Below are positions 18,313-26,371 of a DNA stretch of 64,000 nt, in pieces. This DNA comes from Cupriavidus sp. IDO (lineage in GTDB: Bacteria; Pseudomonadota; Gammaproteobacteria; Burkholderiales; Burkholderiaceae): positions 1-64,000 of the forward strand of contig NZ_JWMA01000001.1 in NCBI RefSeq assembly GCF_000812465.1, read 5' to 3'. The notes under the pieces are model-generated. The model was not told the DNA's origin, did not search any database, and saw only the letters and a list, made by a program, of their open reading frames with translations. Positions within the stretch are counted from its first letter, which is position 1. Each line of letters begins with the position of its first letter. Both the position numbers and the translations under genes were made by a program.

Positions 18313-19560
18313 ATGGGCGCCCCCGAAATCATCAAGCAGCACCTGATCGACCCGGAAATCTGCATTCGCTGCAACACCTGCGAAGACACCTGCCCGATCG
18401 ACGCCATCACTCACGACGACCGCAACTACGTCGTGAAGGCCGATGTCTGCAACGGCTGCAACGCCTGCCTGTCGCCCTGCCCGACCGGCGCCATCGACAA
18501 CTGGCGCACCATGCTCAAGGGGCAGGCGTATCCGATCGGGGAACAACTGTTGTGGGACGAACTCCCGGCGGAAGTGCCGCTGCCGGAGGCCGCGCTCGAC
18601 GCCGCCGATGCAGCAAAGGATGATGCTGCCGCCGCGGCAGCGGGCGAAGGCGTCGCTGCGGTACAGGCGGTGGAAACCAGCCGGCACACGTCGTCCAGGG
18701 CGCCGTGGTCCGCCGCGCATCCGTATGTGAACCTGCATGGCGTGCGCGCGCCGGTCAGGGCGACCGTGGCCGGCAACTACCGGCTGACCGCCGAAGATGC
18801 CTCGAGCGATATCCACCATATCGTGCTGGACTTCGGCACGCAGTTCTTCCCGGTGCTCGAAGGCCAGGCCATCGGCATCGTGCCGCCTAGCACAGATGCC
18901 GCCGGCAAGCCGCACTACATCCGCCTGTATTCGATCGCCAGCCCGCGCGACGGCGAGCGGCCGGGCTACAACAACCTCGCGCTGACGGTGAAGCGCGTCG
19001 AAGAGGATCACGACGGGCGCCCGGTGCTCGGCGTGGCATCGAATTTCCTGTGCGACCTCGCCAAGGGCGACGAAGTGCAGGTGGTGGGTCCGTTCGGCAG
19101 CACCTTCCTGATGCCCAACCACCGCGAAGCCAGCATCATGATGATCTGCACCGGCACCGGTTCGGCGCCGATGCGCGCCATGACCGAACGCATGCGCCGC
19201 AATATAGAGCACTTCGGCGGGCGTCGCATGCTGTTCTTCGGCGCCCGCAACGCGCAGGAGCTGCCCTACTTCGGCCCGCTGCTGAAGCTGCCCAGGGACT
19301 TCCTCGACATCCATTTCGCCTTCTCCCGCGACCCGGCCACGCCGCGGCGCTATGTGCAGGACGCCATCCGCGAGGCCGCCGCGGCCGTTTCCACCCTGCT
19401 CGACGACCCCAACGGCCACGTCTATATCTGCGGGCTGAAAGGGATGGAGGAAGGTGTGCTGGCGGCGTTTGACGAGGTATGCACTGGCAGCGGGCGGTCA
19501 TGGCCAGCGCTGGAAGCCGCCATGAAAGCGGAGGGCCGCCTCCATATCGAAACGTACTGA
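18313..19560 (+). CDS. boxA: Benzoyl-CoA epoxidase reductase component BoxA
   Basis: BoxA passes electrons from NADPH to BoxB. The 415-residue protein opens with two ferredoxin-type [4Fe-4S] motifs, C17-x2-C20-x2-C23-x3-C27 and C46-x2-C49-x2-C52-x3-C56, followed by an Ala/Asp-rich linker (about 95-140) and a ferredoxin-NADP reductase module with the FAD motif RLYSIASP and the nucleotide motif [13 protein letters not shown] 18313 with GGAGA upstream was chosen; the frame is open 14 codons further but that lies in the hairpin spacer. It is the last gene of the box operon; boxD (aldehyde dehydrogenase) is not in this window. Confidence 0.95.
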   Translation: MGAPEIIKQHLIDPEICIRCNTCEDTCPIDAITHDDRNYVVKADVCNGCNACLSPCPTGAIDNWRTMLKGQAYPIGEQLLWDELPAEVPLPEAALDAADAAKDDAAAAAAGEGVAAVQAVETSRHTSSRAPWSAAHPYVNLHGVRAPVRATVAGNYRLTAEDASSDIHHIVLDFGTQFFPVLEGQAIGIVPPSTDAAGKPHYIRLYSIASPRDGERPGYNNLALTVKRVEEDHDGRPVLGVASNFLCDLAKGDEVQVVGPFGSTFLMPNHREASIMMICTGTGSAPMRAMTERMRRNIEHFGGRRMLFFGARNAQELPYFGPLLKLPRDFLDIHFAFSRDPATPRRYVQDAIREAAAAVSTLLDDPNGHVYICGLKGMEEGVLAAFDEVCTGSGRSWPALEAAMKAEGRLHIETY

Positions 19561-19757
19561 CTCTCCTTCGAGCGGCCCACTTCAGACCGGCAGGCCCTTG
19601 GCACGCAGCATGACATTCCAGTGTTGAAGCGCAAAGACTCGAACGGACCGATTCCGTAAAGGCCGGCGAGATTGGTGCAGGGAATCTTTCGCTTTTGCGC
19701 GCGGTCAGGTGCGCGCGCCAGTAGCGTTAGCGGGCGAAGCATTCCGAATCCGGACAC

Positions 19758-19890
19758 TCACTCGAGCTTGATATTCGCTCCCGGATCAGCGCGCCCCACA
19801 TCTGATGCTCGGTGCGGATGTACTCCCCGAACTGCCTGGGCGTTCCACCCATGGGCATGCTGCCCTCGTTCGCCAGTTCAGGTACGTTCG
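19758..19890 (-). pseudogene. Remnant of a Bug-family (TTT) solute receptor gene, C-terminal end with frameshift
   Basis: Read on the minus strand the frame gives GGTPRQFGEYIRTEHQMWG, then ALIRER, which is the C-terminal signature of Bug periplasmic receptors. After ALIRE a one-base shift is needed to reach the usual ending ANIKLE followed by TGA at 19760-19758. No N-terminal part, signal peptide or ribosome site exists upstream; the homology stops at a palindromic repeat at 19904. It is therefore a decayed fragment. Confidence 0.65.
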
Positions 19891-19903
19891 ACGACGCTTC
19901 TGC

Positions 19904-19933
19904 TTGTCGTTCCCGCCTTCGCGGGAACGACAA
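19904..19933. repeat. REP-like palindrome, 13-bp perfect stem
   Basis: TTGTCGTTCCCGC (19904-19916) pairs perfectly with GCGGGAACGACAA (19921-19933) around CTTC. Similar GTCGTCCC/CGGGGACGAC palindromes lie at 30863 and 32735. The type is common between genes in Burkholderiales. It separates two gene remnants here. Confidence 0.65.
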
Positions 19934-19966
19934 TGGTTGTTGTCACGCTCGCGAATTATGGAAAGC

Positions 19967-20362
19967 TCAATAGTAATGGCCAGCGCTCCATGCAGTGGCT
20001 GCATCGTCAGTGTCGTAGCCAGCAAGCACATTGAGCATCTTGGCCGCGTCAGTCACGGTTCTTGCCATGGGGCCAGCCGCGTCCTGAACGCTCGAGTACG
20101 GAATGATCCCTGCGCGGCTGACCAAGCCCACCGTTGGCCGAATGCCGACGATGCTGTTCGCCGACGCAGGGGAACGAATTGAGTTGACCGTGTCGGTTCC
20201 AACGCCGAGCATCGCGTAGTTGGCGGCCAGACCCGCGCCCGTACCACCGCTCGATCCTCCTGGCGTCTGAGTTAGGTCATAGGGGTTTCGCGTCTGCCCT
20301 CCAAGCGAACTGCACATCCTTAGCCCCTCTGCGATTACTGCGGCGGCAAGGCGGTTCTTGCC
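19967..20362 (-). pseudogene. Amidase (amidase-signature family) fragment
   Basis: About 130 residues on the minus strand match the core of amidase-signature enzymes: SSLGGQTRNPYDLT, PGGSSGGTGAGLAANYA and TVNSIRSPASANSIVG, which include the glycine-serine-rich signature. The intact family has about 450-500 residues. Homology begins abruptly at GKNRLAA (20362), exactly where a porin fragment on the other strand begins, and ends in a stop at 19967 beside the palindrome. There is no start or ribosome site. The two sharp ends indicate deletion joints rather than slow decay alone. Confidence 0.8.
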
Positions 20363-20423
20363 CGCGTGGGAGTGGGAGAACCCGGGCAACACCTTCGGCC
20401 TGGGCCTGCGCCACAAGTTCTAG
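20361..20423 (+). pseudogene. C-terminal fragment of a Gram-negative porin
   Basis: In the plus frame the last 20 codons read PAWEWENPGNTFGLGLRHKF, then TAG at 20421. A final beta-strand with alternating hydrophobic residues and a terminal phenylalanine is the outer-membrane insertion signal of porins. Nothing porin-like precedes it; the upstream DNA is the antisense of the amidase fragment. The gene's terminator is still present at 20432-20457. Confidence 0.65.
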
Positions 20424-20431
20424 TTGCGACC

Positions 20432-20457
20432 TCGGCGCCTCCCCGTCGAGGCGCCGA
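20432..20457 (+). terminator. Hairpin following the porin fragment
   Basis: TCGGCGCCTC (20432-20441) pairs with GAGGCGCCGA (20448-20457) around CCCGTC. It lies 9 bp after the porin stop codon. A T-run is lacking, so strength is uncertain. Confidence 0.5.
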
Positions 20458-20503
20458 CCGGACCACCTTCGCCTCTCCAAAAAAATACTTCCACAATCAT
20501 ATG

Positions 20504-20515
20504 TTTATGCCTAAA
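20504..20515 (+). promoter_or_regulatory. Shared motif (putative MarR operator) upstream of the MFS gene
   Basis: TTTATGCCTAAA, followed by CTATGT as a possible -10. It contains the dyad TTTA-N4-TAAA. It lies about 100 bp before the transporter start and is in the same orientation as the gene, as are the copies before iorA, marR and the Liv operon. Confidence 0.55.
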
Positions 20516-20614
20516 CTATGTGGAACAACAACGAGCGCGTGGCGACGATCGCGCGAAACAGGTTCCCAGGCGGCTTCTCCGGTTCCATATCCGCCACCCA
20601 TCAGGAGACAGACA

Positions 20615-21952
20615 ATGACCCCAGCTGGCAGCGCTCAGCCCTGGCATTCCACTTCTCGTGCGACCTATACGGTACTTTTCGTATGCTTTCTTGCGATTCT
20701 CTTTGAAGGCTATGACGTCGGCGTCATGGGAGCGGTACTGCCCGCGCTCGCCGACGACCGCAACTGGAGCCTGACGCCGCTGGAACTCGGTGCCCTCAGC
20801 AGCTATGCCCTCGTCGGCATGTTCTTTGGCGCCTTCCTGATCGGCACGCTGAGCGAGATGATCGGCCGCCGCCGCATGCTGCTGCTCTGCGTTTCCTTGT
20901 TCTCGCTGACCATGCTGGGTGCGTCCTACGCGCCGACGCCCGCCATCTTCGGCGTCTTGCGCTTTATGGGCGGGCTCGGCCTCGGCGGCGTCATTCCGGT
21001 CGCCGCCGCATTGACCATCGAGTACTCGCCGCCGCATCGCCGCAGCTTCAACTATGGGTTGATGTACTCGGGGTATTCGGTCGGCATTCTTTGCGCAGCC
21101 CTGATCGCGATGTGGCTGTTGCCGAATCTTGGCTGGCGTGGCGTGATTGGCCTGGGTGCCGTGCCCATGGTGTTAATACCGCTAATGGCGTGGCTGCTCC
21201 CCGAGTCGCTGGAGTACCTGGTGGGGCAAGGTCGGATCGATGAAGCGCAGGCATTGGCCGATCGCACTGGTCATGGCCGGCTGCCGTCACAATCCCGGCC
21301 CGCCAACAGCGCCGCCCGCGCCACCTGGCGCGACGTGATGTCTAGCATGTTCTCCCGCAACCAACTACGCGCGACAGCGTGCTTCTGGATCGCACTGTTC
21401 TTCGGCTTGCTGCTCGTCTACGGCCTCAATACGTGGCTGCCGACCATCATGCGCAAGAATGGCTACGACCTCGGCTCAAGCCTTTCCTTCCTGGTTATCT
21501 TCAGCCTTGCTTCCGCGGTGGGCGGTCTCTTCCTTGGCAGCGCGGCGGACAGAATGGGCGCACGTGGCACCGTCGCGCTCTTCTACCTGATCGGCGCTCT
21601 CGCCATCGGCGCGCTGATGTTCCGCAGTTCCGTTGCCGTCAACTACCTCCTGGTCGCGCTGGCAGGCGTGGGCAGCGTCTCGGCATCCCTGATTCTTACC
21701 GGCTACCTGGCCGGTTACTACCCGGCACACGCACGGGCCGCGGCAACTGGATGGGCCCTGAGCTTCGCGCGATTCGGCGCCATGAGCGGCCCGCTCGTCG
21801 GCGGCTACGTGGCCGGCTCAGGCCTGAGTTTCGGCTGGAACTTCATCACGTTCTCCATTGCCGGCCTTGCCGCTGCGCTGGCGGTGGCGCTGCTGCCATC
21901 GGCACGGCAACCAGTCGTCGTGGCCCGCGCAGGCCAGCAAAGCAACGCATAA
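20615..21952 (+). CDS. MFS transporter, aromatic acid:H+ symporter (AAHS) family
   Basis: A 445-residue inner-membrane protein with 12 predicted hydrophobic segments. The first helix carries EGYDVGVMG (31-39), with the membrane-embedded Asp34 typical of AAHS transporters such as BenK and PcaK, and loop 2-3 carries GRRRML. It imports an aromatic acid with protons. ATG 20615 follows CAGGAGACA. A TTTATGCCTAAA motif 100 bp upstream is shared with iorA and marR, so it probably supplies the substrate of the ior operon that begins 138 bp downstream. Substrate unknown; an amino- or hydroxy-aromatic acid fits the context. Confidence 0.88.
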   Translation: MTPAGSAQPWHSTSRATYTVLFVCFLAILFEGYDVGVMGAVLPALADDRNWSLTPLELGALSSYALVGMFFGAFLIGTLSEMIGRRRMLLLCVSLFSLTMLGASYAPTPAIFGVLRFMGGLGLGGVIPVAAALTIEYSPPHRRSFNYGLMYSGYSVGILCAALIAMWLLPNLGWRGVIGLGAVPMVLIPLMAWLLPESLEYLVGQGRIDEAQALADRTGHGRLPSQSRPANSAARATWRDVMSSMFSRNQLRATACFWIALFFGLLLVYGLNTWLPTIMRKNGYDLGSSLSFLVIFSLASAVGGLFLGSAADRMGARGTVALFYLIGALAIGALMFRSSVAVNYLLVALAGVGSVSASLILTGYLAGYYPAHARAAATGWALSFARFGAMSGPLVGGYVAGSGLSFGWNFITFSIAGLAAALAVALLPSARQPVVVARAGQQSNA

Positions 21953-22034
21953 ATCGCCTGAGGAGGGACTTCGGCTTCCACGAAAGCCGTCCCCGTGATC
22001 TCGAGCTCCGTGCATATATATGATTATGGAAATG

Positions 22035-22046
22035 TTTCTGCTTAAA
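22035..22046 (+). promoter_or_regulatory. Shared motif (putative MarR operator) at the iorA promoter
   Basis: TTTCTGCTTAAA, directly followed by CTATATTC, where TATATT (22048-22053) is a likely -10. The 23 bp around it align with the MFS upstream copy at about 18 positions. It ends about 44 bp before iorA. Confidence 0.55.
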
Positions 22047-22089
22047 CTATATTCGTCTCACCCCAACGTGAGCGTCAGGAAGAAAAGCC

Positions 22090-24285
22090 ATGGCTGAGCG
22101 TTCGTTTGTCGAAGAAGTCAAGAAGTTGCGCCTGGGTTCCGGCGAGGTATTCAGCGGCGAAGGCATCCTCGCGGTCACCAAGGCGCTGCTGGAATCCGGC
22201 GTCGCCTACGTGGCCGGCTACCAGGGCTCGCCGATCTCGCACCTGATGGACGTGCTGGCCGATGCGCAGGACATCCTTGCCGAGCATGGCATCCGCTTCG
22301 AGAACAGCGCGAGTGAAGCCACCGCGGCCGCGTCGCTGGCGGCCTCGGTCAACTACCCGCTGCGCGGCGCGGTCACGTTCAAGGCTACCGTCGGCACCAA
22401 CGTGGCCTCTGACGCGCTCGCCAACCTGGCTTCGGGCGGGGTCACCGGCGGCGCGCTGATCATCGTCGGCGAAGACTATGGCGAAGGTTCCTCGATCATG
22501 CAGGAGCGCAGCCACGCGTTCGCGATGAAGTCGCAGATGTGGCTGCTCGATCCGCGCCCCAACCTGCCGTGCATCGTGCAGGCGGTGAAGGACGGCTTCG
22601 ACTTGTCCGAAGCCTCCAATACGCCGGTGATGCTCCAGCTGCGCGTGCGCTCGTGCCACGTACATGGCCAGTTCGTCGCTTCCGACAACCGCCGCAGCCG
22701 CTTCTCGATCCAGGACGCGCTGGACCATCCCACGCGCGACCTCAGCCGCATCGTGCTGCCCCCGGCGAGCTTCGTGCACGAGCACGAGAAGATCAAACAG
22801 CGCTGGCCCGCCGCCGTGAAGTTCATCGAGGAACGCCAGCTCAATGAGTTCTTCCAGGGCGAGATGGATGACATCGGCATCGCCGTGCAGGGCGGCAGCT
22901 ACAACACGCTGATCCGCGCACTGGAGCGGCTCGGCCTGGCCGACGTGTTCGGCGAGTCGAAGATCCCCCTGTACGTGATGAACGTGGCCTATCCGCTGAT
23001 CGATTCGGAGTGGGAACGCTTCTGCGCGGGCAAGCGCGCCGTGCTGGTGCTGGAAGAAGGCCAGCCCAACTTTATCGAGCAGAACGCCGCCAACATCCTG
23101 CGCATGGCAGGCACCACCGCGACGCTGCATGGCAAGGACCTGCTGCCGCTGGCTGGCGAGTACAACACCGCGACCGTGCTCAAGGGCCTGCGCGCGTTCC
23201 TCGAGCAGTACGGCAAGATCGAGCCGCTGCCGGAACCTAAGCCTGCACGCAAAGTGATCCCCCTGGTGCAGGCGCCCGCCGCCACCGTCGACGCCGTGGC
23301 CGCCGAGGTGCTGGAACCGCAGAAGCTGCTTGACGAGAGCGTGCATGCGCGCCCGCCCGGCTTCTGCACCGGCTGCCCGGAGCGCCCGATCTTTACCGCG
23401 ATGAAGCTGGTCGAGCGCGAGATCGGCGAGCACCACGTGAGTGCCGACATCGGCTGCCACCTGTTCTCGATCCTGCCGCCGTTCAACCTGGGCAACACCA
23501 CCATGGGCTATGGCCTGGGCAGCGCCAGCGCCGCGGCCCTGAACGCGCCCGGCGGCAAGCGGGCCATTTCCGTGATGGGCGACGGCGGCTTCTGGCATAA
23601 CGGCCTGACCAGCGGCATCGCCAACGCGGTGTTCAACAAGAGCGACAACCTGACCATCGTGGTCGACAACAGCTACACGTCGGCCACCGGCGGGCAGGAC
23701 ATCCTGTCCTCGACCGCGCTGAACGACACCCGCAGCACCGGCCACGCCATCGAGGACGCGGTCAAGGGCGTAGGCGTCAAGTGGGTGCGCACCATCCGCC
23801 GCACTTATGACCTGAAGGCGATGAAGGCCACCCTCAAGGAAGCGCTGACCACCGGCGCCAAGGGCCCCAAGGTGCTGATCGCGCAGAGCGAATGCATGCT
23901 GAACAAGCAGCGACGCGAGAAACCGAAGACGCGCAAGGCGATCGCCGACGGCCAGCGCGTGGTGCGCGAGCGCTTTGGCGTGGATTCGGATACCTGCACC
24001 GGCGATCACTCGTGCATCCGGCTGTCCGGCTGCCCTTCGCTGACGATCAAGCCCAACCCGGACCCGTTGCGCACCGACCCGGTCGCCGCCGTGCTCGACA
24101 GCTGCGTGGGCTGCGGTCTGTGTGGCGAGGTCTCGCATGCAGCGGTGCTGTGCCCGTCTTTCTACCGCGCACAGATCGTCACCAACCCGACCCGTATCGA
24201 CAAGCTGCGCCAGCGCCTGCGCGACAGCGTGATCGGCTTCCTGCAGCGCCGCGATGCCGCGCGCCGCACCCGCCTTGCATTCTGA
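22090..24285 (+). CDS. iorA: Indolepyruvate/2-oxoacid:ferredoxin oxidoreductase, alpha subunit
   Basis: The 731-residue protein has the IorA build: an N-terminal pyrimidine-binding domain, a central thiamine-diphosphate domain with the motif GDGGFWHNG (about residue 496) and VVDNSYTSATGG, and C-terminal cysteine clusters. The last is CVGCGLC followed by CP, a [4Fe-4S] ferredoxin motif; the first (CTGDHSCIRLSGCP) has unusual C-x5-C-x5-C spacing. Family enzymes decarboxylate aryl 2-oxoacids oxidatively with CoA to acyl-CoA. In this operon the product should be an aryl-CoA for the monooxygenase downstream; 2-aminophenylglyoxylate (isatinate) is my favoured substrate, indolepyruvate the textbook one. 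Confidence 0.88.
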   Translation: MAERSFVEEVKKLRLGSGEVFSGEGILAVTKALLESGVAYVAGYQGSPISHLMDVLADAQDILAEHGIRFENSASEATAAASLAASVNYPLRGAVTFKATVGTNVASDALANLASGGVTGGALIIVGEDYGEGSSIMQERSHAFAMKSQMWLLDPRPNLPCIVQAVKDGFDLSEASNTPVMLQLRVRSCHVHGQFVASDNRRSRFSIQDALDHPTRDLSRIVLPPASFVHEHEKIKQRWPAAVKFIEERQLNEFFQGEMDDIGIAVQGGSYNTLIRALERLGLADVFGESKIPLYVMNVAYPLIDSEWERFCAGKRAVLVLEEGQPNFIEQNAANILRMAGTTATLHGKDLLPLAGEYNTATVLKGLRAFLEQYGKIEPLPEPKPARKVIPLVQAPAATVDAVAAEVLEPQKLLDESVHARPPGFCTGCPERPIFTAMKLVEREIGEHHVSADIGCHLFSILPPFNLGNTTMGYGLGSASAAALNAPGGKRAISVMGDGGFWHNGLTSGIANAVFNKSDNLTIVVDNSYTSATGGQDILSSTALNDTRSTGHAIEDAVKGVGVKWVRTIRRTYDLKAMKATLKEALTTGAKGPKVLIAQSECMLNKQRREKPKTRKAIADGQRVVRERFGVDSDTCTGDHSCIRLSGCPSLTIKPNPDPLRTDPVAAVLDSCVGCGLCGEVSHAAVLCPSFYRAQIVTNPTRIDKLRQRLRDSVIGFLQRRDAARRTRLAF

Positions 24286-24310
24286 ACACCAAGCCTCGAG
24301 AGGTTCAATC

Positions 24311-25825
24311 GTGAACGCACCCAACAACCTCAGCGCCAAGCCGATCAAAGTCGCCATCCTAGCCATGGGCGGCGAAGGCGGCGGCGTGCTGGCCGACTGG
24401 ATCGTGGATCTGGGCGAGCACAACGGCTATATCGCGCAAACCACGTCGGTGCCCGGCGTGGCGCAGCGCACCGGCGCCACCATCTACTACGTCGAGCTGT
24501 TCCCGCGCGATCTGGCCGAGCAGGCCGGACGCCAGCCGGTGCTGGCGCTGATGCCCACTCCTGGCGATGTCGATGTGGTACTCGCCTCGGAACTGATGGA
24601 AGCCGGCCGCGCAGTGCAGCGCGGACTGGTGACGCCGGATCGCACCACGCTGGTGTCTTCCACGCACCGCGTGTACTCCATCGCAGAGAAATCCGCGATG
24701 GGCGATGGCCGCGTCGACAGCAATGAGCTGATCGCCCATGCCGGCAAGGCCGCCAAACGCTTTGTACGCTTCGACATGGCACAGGCCGCCGAAGCCAGCG
24801 GCAGCGTCATCAGCGCCGTGCTGTTCGGCGCGCTGGCTGGCACCGGCGTGCTGCCGTTCAGCCGCGCGCAGTTCGAAGCCACGATCGAGCGCGGCGGCGT
24901 GGGCGTGAAGCCCAGCCTGCGCGCTTTTGGCGCGGCGTTCGCCACCGCCGAGGCCGCCGAGACGCCCGCCGCGGAAGCTGCAAAGCCGCTGGGCGAACTC
25001 AAGCCTCAGGATCCCGGGGTTGCGCGGTTGCTGCAGCGCGCGCGCACCGAACAGCCGGCCGGGAACTGGCCCGTGGTGGTAGAAGGCGTGCGCCGCATGA
25101 TCGACTACCAGGACGTGGCCTACGCCGGCCTGTACCTGGATCGGCTGGCGGCCGTACGCCGGGCCGTCGGCAACGACGACGTCGCGCTGCTGCGCGAAAC
25201 CGCGCGTCACCTGGCGCTGTGGATGTCGTACGAGGACACCATTCGCGTGGCCGACCTCAAGACCCGCGACTCGCGCTTCGCCCGGGTACGGGGCGAGGTG
25301 CGCGCCAGCGACAAGCAGCTGCTGGCGATCAACGAGTTCATGCACCCGCGCCTGGAAGAAATCTGCGAGACGCTGCCGGCCGGACTCGGCCGCTGGCTGA
25401 TGCAGCCGCATTTCGTGCATCGCCTGGTGCGCCGTTTCACCACCTCTGGCCGCGTGGTCACCACCAGCTCGCTGCGCGGCTACCTGATGCTGTGGGCGGT
25501 CTCGCGCCTGCGCGGCATCCGCCGCAGCACGCTGCGCTATGCACTCGAAACCGAGCGCATCGAAGGCTGGCTGGCCCAGGTGCTGGCCGCCGCGCGCCTC
25601 AATCCGGCGCTGGCGCTGGAAGTGGTGCAGTGCCAGCGGCTGGTGAAGGGCTACAGCGACACCCATGTGCGCGGCCTGACCAACTACCAGACCCTGATGA
25701 ACGCCGTAATGCGCGCCGGTGCCCGCCTGGCCCCGGCCACGCTGCGCGAGTTGCGCGAGGCCGCGCTGGCCGACGAGCACGGCAAGAAGCTGAAGGAAGC
25801 CCTCGCCCGCCACGCGCTGGCGTGA
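24311..25825 (+). CDS. iorB: Indolepyruvate/2-oxoacid:ferredoxin oxidoreductase, beta subunit (extended)
   Basis: The start is GTG 24311, 25 bp after iorA. Residues about 10-230 are the gamma-type domain (MGGEGGGVLADWIV, SVPGVAQRTGATIYY). About 280 further C-terminal residues follow, a region present in long IorB proteins of aerobic proteobacteria but not in the short archaeal IorB (about 200 residues). It completes the oxidoreductase with IorA. No ferredoxin gene lies next to it, so the electron acceptor must come from elsewhere or be unusual. The stop is 28 bp from the thioesterase start. Confidence 0.85.
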   Translation: MNAPNNLSAKPIKVAILAMGGEGGGVLADWIVDLGEHNGYIAQTTSVPGVAQRTGATIYYVELFPRDLAEQAGRQPVLALMPTPGDVDVVLASELMEAGRAVQRGLVTPDRTTLVSSTHRVYSIAEKSAMGDGRVDSNELIAHAGKAAKRFVRFDMAQAAEASGSVISAVLFGALAGTGVLPFSRAQFEATIERGGVGVKPSLRAFGAAFATAEAAETPAAEAAKPLGELKPQDPGVARLLQRARTEQPAGNWPVVVEGVRRMIDYQDVAYAGLYLDRLAAVRRAVGNDDVALLRETARHLALWMSYEDTIRVADLKTRDSRFARVRGEVRASDKQLLAINEFMHPRLEEICETLPAGLGRWLMQPHFVHRLVRRFTTSGRVVTTSSLRGYLMLWAVSRLRGIRRSTLRYALETERIEGWLAQVLAAARLNPALALEVVQCQRLVKGYSDTHVRGLTNYQTLMNAVMRAGARLAPATLRELREAALADEHGKKLKEALARHALA

Positions 25826-25853
25826 TCACTCGCAAACCCAGGAACCGCAGACC

Positions 25854-26309
25854 ATGAGCCCTACGCATACCTTCCGGCGCCAGCACAAGATCCATTTCTC
25901 GGAATGCGACCCGGCCGGCATCGTCTTCTACCCGCAGTACTTCGTGCTGTTCAACGACCTCATCGAACGCTGGGTCGACACCCTGTTGCCGGACGGCTAC
26001 CACGGCGTGATCGGCGCGCGCCGGCTGGGCATGCCGACCGTGCACCTGGAGGTGGACTTCAAGGCGATCAGCCGCTTTGGCGACCAGGTCTGGCTGGAGC
26101 TGGAAGTGGTGCGCCTGGGGGGCAAGTCGATCACGCTGGCCTGGCGCTGCACCGGCGCAGACGGCGAGCTGCGCATGGCGGCCACGCAGACCATCGTGAT
26201 GACTTCGCTGGACACGCACCAGGCGATTCCGGTACCCGATGACCTGCGGGCCGCCATCGAACACGGCCCTGTCCCCGCAGACCGGCCTTTTCCCGAAATC
26301 ACCGTCTGA
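25854..26309 (+). CDS. Acyl-CoA thioesterase, 4-hydroxybenzoyl-CoA thioesterase type
   Basis: A 151-residue hotdog-fold protein. The N-terminal HKIHFSECDPAGIVFYPQYF carries Asp19 in the position of the catalytic aspartate of 4-hydroxybenzoyl-CoA thioesterase. Such enzymes hydrolyse aryl-CoA esters in the cytoplasm. Being between iorB and the aryl-CoA monooxygenase it probably releases the ring-hydroxylated acid (gentisate or 5-hydroxyanthranilate) from its CoA ester before ring cleavage. It could also be a housekeeping activity that recycles CoA from dead-end esters. Confidence 0.85.
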   Translation: MSPTHTFRRQHKIHFSECDPAGIVFYPQYFVLFNDLIERWVDTLLPDGYHGVIGARRLGMPTVHLEVDFKAISRFGDQVWLELEVVRLGGKSITLAWRCTGADGELRMAATQTIVMTSLDTHQAIPVPDDLRAAIEHGPVPADRPFPEITV

Positions 26310-26371
26310 ATGCCGACGGACCCGCTGCGCGGGTTCCGAGGGCTCCGGTAGTAACCTGATTGGAAGCAGCC

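Noticed and set aside
22075..24423. Very long open frame antisense to iorA (782 codons), and similar ones antisense to the fusion gene (25997-28606) and to kup (4278-6122)
   Set aside because: They are complementary to well-supported genes, have His/Arg/Gln/Ala-rich composition without domains, and arise from strong GC bias at the third codon position.
22090..25825. IorAB as a plain indolepyruvate degradation enzyme
   Set aside because: Not excluded, but the downstream genes do not process indoleacetyl-CoA, while all fit a benzoyl-type CoA ester. Kept as the alternative rather than the main reading.
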